Shown: positions 15,574-23,068, numbered from the stretch's first letter. The stretch is 28,529 nt of DNA from an uncultured bacterium (GCA_905215045.1 CAJMOO010000017.1:1-28529); one strand, 5' to 3'. Numbers and translations: made by a program. Notes: a model not told the origin generated them from the letters alone.

Positions 15574-15812
15574 CTATTCAAATCACTACGGGTGTGTATG
15601 TTATACGGTGTGAGCTGATAATTTTGGATTTCGCAGACGGAAGGCTTTAGCCTTCCAAACTTTAGTTTGTCAAGTTACGAATAAATTTTTAGAACTTTTT
15701 TCAAAAAACTTGACAAATCGGTGTTCATAAATTTCATTCATCTTCCGTTAACGAATACAAAAATCATCAGCCAATACCGTTCTCCATACACATCGTGTGG
15801 TGATTTGAATAG
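15574..15812. repeat. Large inverted repeat 2
   Basis: The left arm 15574-15643 (starting CTATTCAAATCAC, ending GACGGAAG) and the right arm 15742-15812 are imperfect reverse complements, about 70 bases each. Matching blocks are CTATTCAAATCAC, TGTGTATG, ACGGTnTnnGCTGAT, ATTTT and CGGAAG. Two smaller perfect hairpins lie in the centre: AAGGC/GCCTT (15641-15654), and an 11-mer TTTGTCAAGTT (15666-15676) with its complement at 15707-15717. Confidence 0.8.
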
Positions 15813-15824
15813 TCTTCCGCTTTA

Positions 15825-15872
15825 TGTGACAGAAATAAGATAAATATTTGTTCTTATCTTATTTCTGTCACA
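15825..15872. repeat. Perfect 19-bp hairpin 3 (left copy)
   Basis: 15825-15843 (TGTGACAGAAATAAGATAA) is an exact reverse complement of 15854-15872, with a 10-base loop. Minus-strand transcripts of the nuclease gene would carry it about 35 bases after the stop codon. No U-run follows, so it is not a standard intrinsic terminator. It corresponds to the hairpin at 17002-17109. Confidence 0.9.
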
Positions 15873-15907
15873 TTAACACAAGCCTACCATTGCAAATCAA
15901 AATTTAA

Positions 15908-16663
15908 CTAATATATCTTATATCTTCTCATCAATTCCTCTCTATACTCCACATTATCATATATTTTCTCTATCTCTTGCATTTTATTATTTGCCAATAA
16001 TATCTTTACTAATTTTAATATTGCATTTTCTCCAATGCTTTTCCCTTGTATAATTCCCTTCTGTTCTACAGCATCTAATATTGTACACATAGTAACCTCT
16101 CCCTTCTTATTCTTCTTTAAATCTAATTGCAGAAATCTATCATCTTCTGCGAAGATTCTCATAAATTTCAGCATTTCGTCTACATGTTTTATTGGTTTAT
16201 AATTTTCTATTGTTTTGTAATTTTGGAACAAATCTTCCTTTCCGCTTTCATGATTTATAACTTCTCTTAATTCTTTATCTTCCTTCCAGTGGTTATTCCC
16301 AAAATATAAAATCAGCGTTATTACTTTGCAAAATTCTTTTGTATCTTTCTTTAACATCTGCGAACGATAGCTTGCTCCATCATATGCAATTACACGCAAT
16401 GGCATCTTTTTATCCTTCATTGTCTGATTCTCAATGCCGAATAATACTTTAAATCCCTTTTGATTATTCCATTCTTTTAAAGTATCTCGTTCTTCTTCAT
16501 GTAGCATATCATCCGACGCTTTATATTGTGATCGTATATTCGTTGTCCGTAATTCCTCTGGTTTAACTACTTCTTCTCCTTGATAAACTAATACATTGAT
16601 AATATCCGCAAATACGTCTGGGTAATCTTCTAGTAATTTTTCTACTTTATCTTTCTCTCCCAT
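15908..16663 (-). CDS. Rpn-family PD-(D/E)XK nuclease / putative transposase
   Basis: 251 residues, near full length for Lachnospiraceae Rpn-like proteins. The N-terminal family signature is DYPDVFADIINVLVYQGEEVV with a candidate catalytic Asp. The nuclease core follows with FGIENQTMKDKKMPLRV (ExQ variant of the ExK motif, about residues 96-112) and AYDGASYRSQM. ITLILYFGNNHW is the conserved central strand. The C-terminus is a helical region (ENAILKLVKILLANNKMQEIEKIY). Family knowledge: Rpn proteins are recombination-promoting nucleases related to YhgA-like 'transposases'. Here the gene is flanked on both sides by related palindromic elements, and its AT-rich upstream region differs from the neighbouring operons. 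The ATG is preceded by GGAGGC. It could also be a host-benign passenger or part of a defence function; activity is not shown. Confidence 0.85.
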   Translation of the reverse strand: MGEKDKVEKLLEDYPDVFADIINVLVYQGEEVVKPEELRTTNIRSQYKASDDMLHEEERDTLKEWNNQKGFKVLFGIENQTMKDKKMPLRVIAYDGASYRSQMLKKDTKEFCKVITLILYFGNNHWKEDKELREVINHESGKEDLFQNYKTIENYKPIKHVDEMLKFMRIFAEDDRFLQLDLKKNKKGEVTMCTILDAVEQKGIIQGKSIGENAILKLVKILLANNKMQEIEKIYDNVEYREELMRRYKIY

Positions 16664-16914
16664 ACCTGCCTCCTTGTTTGTAAATTAAATGTCATTGGAT
16701 AATCTTATTGCAGAACTGCATATTTTGGAATTTCTCTGAATTGCTTTACAATTTTATAGAATTTCTTTGATTTTAATCTAGATTATTGATATTTATAGCT
16801 TACATCAATTTACAAATATTGGCAAGTATTTTTTACATTTTATTCCACATATTTTATTTGTTTTTAGTATACTATATTAATTCCACATTTTCAATACTTC
16901 TTTTTTTATCGCAA
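16664..16914. other. AT-rich upstream region of the Rpn gene
   Basis: About 250 very AT-rich bases without a credible gene. They contain several short GAATTTCT-like repeats (for example 16731-16766) and possible promoter pieces for the minus-strand nuclease gene (TTGCCA with downstream TATAAA at non-ideal spacing). I see no clear regulatory site. The base composition is lower in GC than the flanking operons. Confidence 0.4.
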
Positions 16915-17136
16915 CATACATCCTTCCGTCAGCCAATTCAATAATTATCAGCAAATACCGTTTAACATACATTCTCTGTGTAGTGGTTTGAATAGTGTTC
17001 CGTTGTATGGGATAGTCATAAGATAAGAACCAATATTTATAATAAGCCGGTGAGCAACGATTGGCATATTTTAAATATTGGTTCTTATCTTATGACTATC
17101 TCATACAACAGAATACTACTTAAAATCAAAATTTAA
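16915..17136. mobile_element. Palindromic repeat element, right partial copy
   Basis: A diverged direct copy of 15735-15907. Shared blocks in the same order are CTTCCGT, ATCAGC, AATACCGTT, the ATACA region, TGnTTTGAATAGT, TTCCG, the hairpin, and the end ATCAAAATTTAA. The last bases overlap the stop codon of the ABC ATPase gene (TTA at 17133-17135). It lacks counterparts of inverted repeat 1 and of the left arm of inverted repeat 2, but keeps a longer version of hairpin 3. Confidence 0.7.
17002..17109. repeat. 38-bp hairpin 4 (right copy)
   Basis: 17002-17039 and 17072-17109 are reverse complements over 38 bases with one exception (17010 G against 17101 T, a G-U pair in plus-strand RNA). The loop is 32 bases. 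The stem shares ATAAGAT and AATATT blocks with hairpin 3 but differs at several paired positions with matching changes in both arms. Confidence 0.92.
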
Positions 17137-17927
17137 GACAGCAGCATCCTATCATTCGCAAATTCTCCGCCGCTTGCTTCTTCGAATTTCTGCAGCAGAT
17201 CTGCCACCTTAAGCTTCTTCTTTTCTTCCCCTTTCACATCATAAATGATCTTTCCATCACTCATCATGATCAGGCGGTTTCCGATGTTGATCGCATCTTT
17301 CATATTATGTGTAACCATCATCGTTGTGAGATTATCTTTTGCTACGATCTTTTCTGTAATATCTAATACTTTCTTTGCAGTTTTCGGATCGAGTGCTGCT
17401 GTGTGTTCGTCTAGTAACAGCAGACTTGGTTTCTTCAGCGTTGCCATTAGTAATGTTAATGCCTGTCTCTGACCTCCGGATAATAATCCTACTTTGGATG
17501 TCATGCGGTCTTCTAGTCCTAAATCTAACATTTTTAATTTCTCGCGGAACATTTCTTTTTCTTTCTTGGTGATTCCCCAGCTTAGACCTCTTCTTTTTCC
17601 GCGGCGGTTTGCCATGGCCATGTTTTCTTCTATCTGCATGCCTGCTGCGGTTCCCATCATTGGGTCCTGGAAAACTCTACCAAGCATGTAGGCACGTTTG
17701 TATTCTGGCAAGTCTGAGATGTCTTTGCCGTCCAGAATGATCGTTCCCTGGTCGATTGGGTAGACTCCAGCTACCATGTTAAGGGTTGTGGATTTTCCGG
17801 CTCCGTTTCCTCCGATGATCGTTACGAAGTCTCCTGGATCTAAGTGGAGATTTACTCCGCTTAGTGCTTTCTTCTCGTTGATCGTTCCTTTGTTAAATGT
17901 TTTATGTACATTTTTAATCTCTAACAT
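17133..17927 (-). CDS. ABC transporter ATP-binding protein (TrpZ-like importer class)
   Basis: 264 residues. Walker A is GGNGAGKST (about residue 38), the Q-loop region is RVFQDPM, the signature is LSGGQRQALTLLMA, Walker B with catalytic Glu is LLLLDEHTAALDP, and the switch His is in MVTHNM. The DEHTAALDP variant is typical of ATPases paired with PF04392-type binding proteins. The start at 17927 is used because MLEIKNVHKTF is the normal N-terminus. Earlier in-frame codons overlap the permease gene. It is the third gene of the operon, 16 bases after the permease. Its stop codon is inside the end of the right palindromic element. Confidence 0.92.
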   Translation of the reverse strand: MLEIKNVHKTFNKGTINEKKALSGVNLHLDPGDFVTIIGGNGAGKSTTLNMVAGVYPIDQGTIILDGKDISDLPEYKRAYMLGRVFQDPMMGTAAGMQIEENMAMANRRGKRRGLSWGITKKEKEMFREKLKMLDLGLEDRMTSKVGLLSGGQRQALTLLMATLKKPSLLLLDEHTAALDPKTAKKVLDITEKIVAKDNLTTMMVTHNMKDAINIGNRLIMMSDGKIIYDVKGEEKKKLKVADLLQKFEEASGGEFANDRMLLS

Positions 17928-17943
17928 AACTTTGCCCCTCTTT

Positions 17944-18837
17944 CTATGCTGGTGTCCTGCGGTGTGAGTATTTTGTTTTGAGTGCAGGGATACCAAGTGC
18001 CAGTGCTACGATGATCGCTGTGAATAATTTCATGTCATCGGTGCTTAATCCTAAATGAAGTACTAATGAAATGATCATACGATATACGATTGCTCCCCCG
18101 ATCAGAGATGCAAGGATATAGGCAAAGTTAAAGCGTTTTCCGAAGATAACTTCTCCGATTACGATGGATGCAAGACCAATTACGATAGATCCTGTTCCCA
18201 TTTTGATATCTCCGTATCCTTGGTTCTGGGCTACTAAAGCTCCAGATACTGAGATCAATCCGTTGGAAATGACTAATCCTAAAACTTTGGATGTATCGGT
18301 ATTGCCTCCTAAGGCACGTACCATAAATTCATTATTTCCTGTTGCTCTAAGTGCGCATCCGATTTCTGTTCCAAAGAACCAGTACAGGGCTGCGATCACG
18401 ATAATTCCAATGATAACTCCAACCAATAATGTTGCAAGTGTCTGATCTACCCCTAAAAGGCTCATCATCTGTGTAAATGCTGTATCCTCTCCTAATAATG
18501 AAACGTTTGGACCTCCCATAACTCTGATATTAATGGACCATAGTGCGATCATTGTTAAGATACCTGCTAAAATTGCAGGAATCATAAGCTTGGTATGCAG
18601 CCATCCTGTGACAAGTCCTGCTAACATTCCTCCGACAAGTGCAAATAATAATGTTAAAAATGGATTGACTCCTTTTGTGATAAGGATCGCACTGATACAT
18701 CCTCCGAGTGCAAAGGTTCCATCACAGGATAAATCTGCGATATCTAAGATTCTAAATGTAATATAAACTCCCAGTGCCATGATTCCCCATAATGTTCCTT
18801 GGGCTAATGCACTATAAAGATTTGTAACTAATGCCAT
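17944..18837 (-). CDS. ABC transporter permease (TrpY-like)
   Basis: 297 residues with about eight to nine hydrophobic helices, of the branched-chain amino acid/ribose-type permease family (BPD_transp_2). The N-terminal ALAQGTLWGIMALGVYITFRILDIADLSCDGTFALGG segment (spanning residues about 9-47) is typical of permeases encoded beside PF04392 binding proteins. It forms the transmembrane path for the importer. It is separated from the binding-protein gene by 98 bases containing a stable hairpin, and closely followed by the ATPase gene. Confidence 0.9.
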   Translation of the reverse strand: MALVTNLYSALAQGTLWGIMALGVYITFRILDIADLSCDGTFALGGCISAILITKGVNPFLTLLFALVGGMLAGLVTGWLHTKLMIPAILAGILTMIALWSINIRVMGGPNVSLLGEDTAFTQMMSLLGVDQTLATLLVGVIIGIIVIAALYWFFGTEIGCALRATGNNEFMVRALGGNTDTSKVLGLVISNGLISVSGALVAQNQGYGDIKMGTGSIVIGLASIVIGEVIFGKRFNFAYILASLIGGAIVYRMIISLVLHLGLSTDDMKLFTAIIVALALGIPALKTKYSHRRTPA

Positions 18838-18864
18838 TTTCTACCTCTTTTCTAAATACACAGA

Positions 18865-18892
18865 AGTGCCTTCCATAAAACTGGAAGACACT
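18865..18892 (-). ncRNA. Intercistronic mRNA hairpin between binding-protein and permease genes
   Basis: On the minus strand AGTGTCTTCC (18892-18883) pairs with GGAAGGCACT (18874-18865) over 10 positions including one U-G pair, with an 8-base loop. The plus strand would have a C-A mismatch at that point, so the structure belongs to the operon mRNA. There is no U-run. It probably protects the 3' end of the binding-protein message and gives more of it than of the permease and ATPase. Confidence 0.55.
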
Positions 18893-18935
18893 CCCTGATC
18901 TTCTTATAAATTTATATGTAAGAAAATCTTATTTA

Positions 18936-19943
18936 TTATTCTTTATCTGTCTTTTTCTGTGTTGTTACCATCTTAGCTTCTTTTTTAAGTTTGTCTGGAA
19001 TCTTGATTCCTAATGCTTTTGCTGTGTCTTTGTTGATGATCAAGTCAGCATTTTCCTGATATTCGATTGGCATGTCTTTTGGTTCGGATTTTCCTTCTAA
19101 GATCTTCACTGCCTGCTTGGCTGTCTGCTGTCCTAATTTGTAGTAGTTTACTCCATATGTTGCAAGTCCTCCACCTGTACACATTCCTTCTTCTCCTACG
19201 ATCAATGGAATCTTAGCTTCGTTTGCTACCATAGATACTGTATTAATTCCTGCTGCGATCATGTTGTCTGTTGGTGAGTAGATTGCATCAACTTTTCCTT
19301 TTAAGGATTCTACAACCTGACGAATCTCGCTGGATTCTGATACTGTCGCATCAACTGTTGATAGTCCTAATTTCTTTGCTTCTTTCTTTGCAAGTCCTAC
19401 CTGGAATTTGGAGTTTGACTCTGCGGAACAGTATAACATTGCAACTTTCTTTGCATTTGGAACAAGTTCTTTTAACAGGTTCATCTGTTTTGCTACTGGT
19501 GTGAGGTCTGATGTTCCAGATACATTTGTTCCTGGTTTGTCATTGGATTTTACCAGTTTGGCATCGGCTGGGTCTGTAACGGCTGTTACTAGAATTGGAA
19601 TATCTTTGGATTCATTTGCCATTGCCTGTGCTGCTGGTGTTGCGATTGCTAATACAAGATCACATTTGTCTGTCACAAACTGTTTTGCGATCGTCTGGCA
19701 GTTTGACTGTTCGTTCTGTGCGTTCTTATATTCAATCTTGATCTTATCCCCGTCTTTATATCCGGCTTTCTCAAGTCCGTCTTTGAATCCTTTGTAAGAT
19801 GCGTCTAATGCATCGTGTTCTACTAACTGAACGACTCCAATCTTCTTCTGATCTGAACTGTCTTTCTTGCTTGAGCATCCAGCCATTGTGGATAATGCTA
19901 ATGCGGCAACCAGTCCTGTTGCCATGACTTTCTTTAATCTCAT
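18936..19943 (-). CDS. ABC transporter substrate-binding lipoprotein (PF04392, TrpX-like)
   Basis: 335 residues. A lipoprotein signal peptide ends in the lipobox LSTMAGC, with Cys23 as the lipidated residue, followed by a Ser/Lys/Asp linker. The two-lobed binding fold begins at KKIGVVQLVEHDALD and includes LAIATPAAQAMANE, AVTDPADAKLV, VSGTSDLTPV and PLIVGEEGMCTGGGLATYGV. Family members bind aromatic amino acids (TrpX) or other small molecules; the ligand here is not evident. AAGGAGG lies 9 bases before the ATG. It is the first gene of the operon, with a very good promoter at 20059-20031. Confidence 0.92.
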   Translation of the reverse strand: MRLKKVMATGLVAALALSTMAGCSSKKDSSDQKKIGVVQLVEHDALDASYKGFKDGLEKAGYKDGDKIKIEYKNAQNEQSNCQTIAKQFVTDKCDLVLAIATPAAQAMANESKDIPILVTAVTDPADAKLVKSNDKPGTNVSGTSDLTPVAKQMNLLKELVPNAKKVAMLYCSAESNSKFQVGLAKKEAKKLGLSTVDATVSESSEIRQVVESLKGKVDAIYSPTDNMIAAGINTVSMVANEAKIPLIVGEEGMCTGGGLATYGVNYYKLGQQTAKQAVKILEGKSEPKDMPIEYQENADLIINKDTAKALGIKIPDKLKKEAKMVTTQKKTDKE

Positions 19944-20030
19944 ACTTTCTTTCCTCCTTATATCGTTCCCGACTGCGTTATTCGACTTTAAACCGTTAAA
20001 CTTTAAAGCTTCAACGCTTTTATGTGCTAA

Positions 20031-20059
20031 ATTATAACACTCTGGTTTTATATGGTCAA
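20031..20059 (-). promoter_or_regulatory. Strong sigma-A promoter of the ABC importer operon
   Basis: Minus-strand TTGACC (20059-20054), 17-base spacer, perfect TATAAT (20036-20031) preceded by TGT. The leader of about 80 bases contains two small inverted repeats, AAAGC/GCTTT (about 20021-20006) and CTTTAAA/TTTAAAG (20008-19986). There is no T-box or other known riboswitch pattern that I can recognise. Confidence 0.85.
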
Positions 20060-20166
20060 GATAAAATTATATCGTCATTTATACAATTTTATTATATATT
20101 TGCTTTATTCTATAGATTTTTTTTATAATTTTCATTTATACTTTCTATCTTTTATTCTCTTTCAGC

Positions 20167-20208
20167 AAAAAAAGAGATGAAAGATTCTCTAATAATCTTT
20201 CATCTCTT
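20167..20208 (-). terminator. Intrinsic terminator downstream of malQ
   Basis: Perfect 15-bp stem: 20208-20194 pairs with 20186-20172 (AAGAGATGAAAGATT on the minus strand), with a 7-base loop. It is followed on the minus strand by a run of seven T. It lies just after the malQ stop codon. Confidence 0.92.
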
Positions 20209-20227
20209 CTAAATTCATCAATATCTT

Positions 20228-21661
20228 CTACTGCTGTGCTTCTTCAGCTGCTTTCTTTGCATTCTCTTCTGCAACGGCACGATATCTTGTTGTCAGTGAT
20301 TTGATCAGTTCTTTTAATTCATCTGTTAACTGTTCTTCTTTCACTCTCCACTCCCAGTTACCGCCAACCGTAGATGGTGTGTTGATTCTTGCTTCGTTTC
20401 CTAATCCAAGATAATCCTGAAGTGGAATGATCACCATATCACTGCGGCTCTCTAATGCAAGGGAGATCAAGTCTAAATGTACAGTTCCTGTTCTCTCGAT
20501 CGTGCTGTATTTTAAATAATGCTCTAAGAACTTCTTGTCGTCTTCTGATAATGTCTCATACCATCCAACAACTGTGTCGTTATCATGTGTTCCTGTGTAT
20601 ACAACACTGTTTTCTTTGTATTTATGTGGAAGATAGATACTGTCATCATTTGCACCGAATGCAAATTCTAAAACATTCATTCCTGGGAATTCTGTATCAT
20701 CTAATAATTTATGGACACTCTCTGTTAAGAATCCAAGATTCTCTGCAATAACTTTCTTGTCTCCAAGTTTTTCCTTCATTGCTTCAAAGAACTCTATTCC
20801 TGGTCCTTTTACCCATTCTCCATTGACTGCTGTCTCATCTCCGGCTGGAATCTCGAAATATTCATCAAATCCTCTGAAATGATCTAAACGTAATACATCG
20901 TATAACATAAAATTATGACGGAGTCTGTTCATCCACCATTCATATCCTGTCTTCTTGTGATATTCCCAATCATAGACTGGATTAGACCATACCTGTCCGT
21001 CTTCTGCATATGCATCTGGAGGACATCCACCGACAACGGTTGCCTTTCCTTCTTCATCGACTTTGAATAATTCTTTGTGATATGTAAATGCTGTTCCATC
21101 TAATGCCACATAGAATGGAAGATCTCCAACGATCTGGATTCCTTTGTCATTGGCATATTTCTTTAACTTAAGCCACTGTTTATGGAAATAGTATTGGCAG
21201 AAAGCAAAATAGCTCTCTGGCAGGTTACTCTTTCTCTGGCTCATGTACTCTGTATATTCTCCAAGCCAGTACTCATTGTCTTTGACAAATTTCTTATAAT
21301 CTTCATCCGGATGGAATCTGAAATAAGCTTTTCTTAACAGTTTTCTGTGATTCTCTCTGACTTTCTCATAGTCAACTTTTCCCTGATTTTCTTCCTTAAT
21401 CGATTCGAGTTCTTTTTTCTTAAGAAGTCCTTCTTCGAGTAATTGTTCTAAGTCGATGTAATATGCACTTCCTGCAAAACTTGAAAACGAAAGATAAGGA
21501 GAATTTCCTGCTCCGATTGTTCCTAACGGAAGGATCTGCCAGTAATTCTGGCCTGCTTCTTCTAAAAAATCTACAAATTCGTATGCTTCTTTTGAAAAGC
21601 ATCCGATTCCATAATCTGATGGTAAACTAAATATTGGCAATAATATTCCACTTGTTTTCAT
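20228..21661 (-). CDS. malQ: 4-alpha-glucanotransferase (amylomaltase, GH77)
   Basis: 477 residues from the ATG at 21661, preceded by AGGAG 10 bases upstream; MKTSGILLPIFSLPSDYGIG is the standard GH77 N-terminus. The enzyme transfers alpha-1,4-glucan chains in maltodextrin/glycogen metabolism. Active-site blocks are VLRLDHFRGFDEYFEIP (nucleophile Asp), KVIAENLGFLT (acid/base Glu) and YTGTHDNDTVVGWY (transition-state Asp). NYWQILPLG and SPYLSFSSFAG form donor-site loops. It appears monocistronic with its own terminator. The C-terminal Ala/Glu/Lys tail is low complexity. Confidence 0.95.
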   Translation of the reverse strand: MKTSGILLPIFSLPSDYGIGCFSKEAYEFVDFLEEAGQNYWQILPLGTIGAGNSPYLSFSSFAGSAYYIDLEQLLEEGLLKKKELESIKEENQGKVDYEKVRENHRKLLRKAYFRFHPDEDYKKFVKDNEYWLGEYTEYMSQRKSNLPESYFAFCQYYFHKQWLKLKKYANDKGIQIVGDLPFYVALDGTAFTYHKELFKVDEEGKATVVGGCPPDAYAEDGQVWSNPVYDWEYHKKTGYEWWMNRLRHNFMLYDVLRLDHFRGFDEYFEIPAGDETAVNGEWVKGPGIEFFEAMKEKLGDKKVIAENLGFLTESVHKLLDDTEFPGMNVLEFAFGANDDSIYLPHKYKENSVVYTGTHDNDTVVGWYETLSEDDKKFLEHYLKYSTIERTGTVHLDLISLALESRSDMVIIPLQDYLGLGNEARINTPSTVGGNWEWRVKEEQLTDELKELIKSLTTRYRAVAEENAKKAAEEAQQ

Positions 21662-21709
21662 TGAATGAATTCTCCTAAAATCTCCTAAATTTTTCTCATG
21701 ATGCAATAT

Positions 21710-21738
21710 AGTATATCACAAAACATACTCCTTGAACA
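21710..21738 (-). promoter_or_regulatory. Probable malQ promoter
   Basis: On the minus strand TATACT (21715-21710) preceded by TGA (extended -10). The -35 is poor (TGTTCA, 17 bases upstream). Confidence 0.4.
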
Positions 21739-21782
21739 GAAGTGCTATTGTACTTAATTTTATCCTATTGCCTGTTTATGGC

Positions 21783-22937
21783 TTATTTCTGGCTTTCTTC
21801 TGCGACTGCTTTGGCTACAGCTTTACATACTCTTTCATCGAATGCACCTGGAATAATATACTCTTCATTTAATTCATCATCACTGATGATGCTTGCAATT
21901 GCTCTTGCTGCTGCCATCTTCATCTCTTCTGTGATCTGTCCGGCTCTTGCATCTAAAGCTCCTCTGAAGATTCCAGGGAATACTAATACGTTGTTGATCT
22001 GGTTAGGGAAATCAGATCTTCCTGTTGCGATGACTCTTGCTCCACCTTTTTTGGCTTCGTCTGGCATGATCTCTGGTGTTGGGTTTGCCATTGCGAAAAT
22101 GATCGCATCATCTGCCATAGTAGATACCATCTCAGCTGTCACGATATTTGGTGCGGAAACTCCGATAAATACGTCTTTATCTTTGATGATCTCTGTTAAT
22201 GGTCCTCTCTGTTTGTCTTTGTTTGTGATCTCTGCCATATCTTTCTGTGCTGGATTCATCCAGTCTTCTCCTGGGCATAATGCACCTTTCTGGTCAACCA
22301 GGACAACATTTCCTGCTCCGAACTGTAATAACAATTTACAGATAGAAATTCCTGCAGATCCTGCTCCGTTGATCACGATATTGGCATCTTCCATCTTCTT
22401 TCCAACAAATTTTAAGGCATTTAATAATCCTGCTGCTACAACAATGGCTGTTCCGTGCTGGTCATCGTGGAAGACTGGGATATCCAATTCTTCTTTTAAA
22501 CGTTTTTCAATCTCAAAGCATCTTGGTGCAGAAATATCTTCTAAGTTGATACCACCGAAACATGGTGCGATATTTTTGACTGTCTTAATGATCTCTTCTG
22601 TGTCTTTTGTATCAAGGCAGATTGGGAATGCATCGATATCTGCGAATTCTTTGAATAACAGAGCTTTTCCTTCCATAACAGGCATTGCTGCTTCTGGTCC
22701 GATATCTCCAAGTCCTAATACGGCTGTTCCGTCAGATACTACAGCAACTAAATTTCCTTTTGCTGTATAGCGGTATACTTCTTCTTTATTATCACGGATC
22801 TTACGACAAGGTTCTGCAACTCCTGGTGTGTAAGCTGTACTTAAGTCATCTCTTGTCTTTACTGTTACTTTAGAACGTACTGCGATCTTACCTTTGTTTT
22901 GTTCGTGCATTTCTAATGCCAGTTTGTTGTAATCCAT
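21783..22937 (-). CDS. NAD(P)-dependent malic enzyme
   Basis: 384 residues from the ATG at 22937, which has AAAGGAG 8 bases upstream. It oxidatively decarboxylates malate to pyruvate. Family blocks are TAYTPGVAEPCRKI, the long SDGTAVLGLGDIGPEAAMPV segment with the substrate-binding region, FPICLDT, VFHDDQHGTAIVVAAGL with metal ligands, and the Rossmann motif GAGSAGISI. The length matches the short bacterial malic enzymes (often annotated as malate dehydrogenase, decarboxylating) without the phosphotransacetylase-like domain. NAD versus NADP preference is not decided here. It is a single-gene transcript with its own promoter. Confidence 0.93.
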   Translation of the reverse strand: MDYNKLALEMHEQNKGKIAVRSKVTVKTRDDLSTAYTPGVAEPCRKIRDNKEEVYRYTAKGNLVAVVSDGTAVLGLGDIGPEAAMPVMEGKALLFKEFADIDAFPICLDTKDTEEIIKTVKNIAPCFGGINLEDISAPRCFEIEKRLKEELDIPVFHDDQHGTAIVVAAGLLNALKFVGKKMEDANIVINGAGSAGISICKLLLQFGAGNVVLVDQKGALCPGEDWMNPAQKDMAEITNKDKQRGPLTEIIKDKDVFIGVSAPNIVTAEMVSTMADDAIIFAMANPTPEIMPDEAKKGGARVIATGRSDFPNQINNVLVFPGIFRGALDARAGQITEEMKMAAARAIASIISDDELNEEYIIPGAFDERVCKAVAKAVAEESQK

Positions 22938-22981
22938 TTTTGTATCTCCTTTATGATTCTTCAGATTTTGCTTCTTTAAAC

Positions 22982-23010
22982 AGTATACCTTATTGAACAA
23001 AACGAGTCTA
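22982..23010 (-). promoter_or_regulatory. Promoter of the malic enzyme gene
   Basis: Minus-strand TAGACT (23010-23005), 17-base spacer, TATACT (22987-22982). It lies just after the terminator of the upstream transketolase operon and about 45 bases before the start codon. Confidence 0.6.
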
Positions 23011-23030
23011 GTCTGAAGAGATAATCACAG

Positions 23031-23061
23031 AAAAAGGAGCAGAACTTTTACTCTGCTCCTT
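23031..23061 (-). terminator. Intrinsic terminator of the PTS-transketolase operon
   Basis: AAGGAGCAGA (23061-23052 on the minus strand) pairs with TCTGCTCCTT (23043-23034), with an 8-base loop, followed by TTT. It lies immediately after the stop codon of the transketolase C-terminal subunit. Confidence 0.88.
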
Positions 23062-23068
23062 CTAAAAT

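Larger units (their letters stand above)
15298..15907. mobile_element. Palindromic repeat element, left copy (MITE-like)
   Basis: A non-coding 610-base block made of three successive inverted repeats. Its ends are imperfect terminal inverted repeats: 15298-15320 reads AAATTTTAATTTGAAAGG..., and the minus strand from 15905 reads AAATTTTGATTTGCAATGG..., about 80% identical over about 24 bases. The right end directly follows the stop codon of the Rpn nuclease gene. No transposase lies inside the block. The last part (15735-15907) is repeated as a diverged copy at 16915-17136. Inference: a miniature element probably mobilised in trans, perhaps by the adjacent nuclease. Confidence 0.6.

Noticed and set aside
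15295..15907. CRISPR array or ordinary intrinsic terminators
   Set aside because: The repeats are inverted and unequal in size with no regular spacers, so there is no array. None of the stems has a U-run directly after it on either strand.
19944..20030. T-box or other riboswitch in the ABC importer leader
   Set aside because: The leader is only about 80 bases. It has two short hairpins and no T-box-like or antiterminator sequence that I can recognise.
21742..22770. Long plus-strand open frame opposite the malic enzyme
   Set aside because: It is the antisense shadow of a clear malic enzyme gene. Its translation is Ser/Ala/Ile/Pro-rich without family motifs, and it lacks a ribosome binding site.
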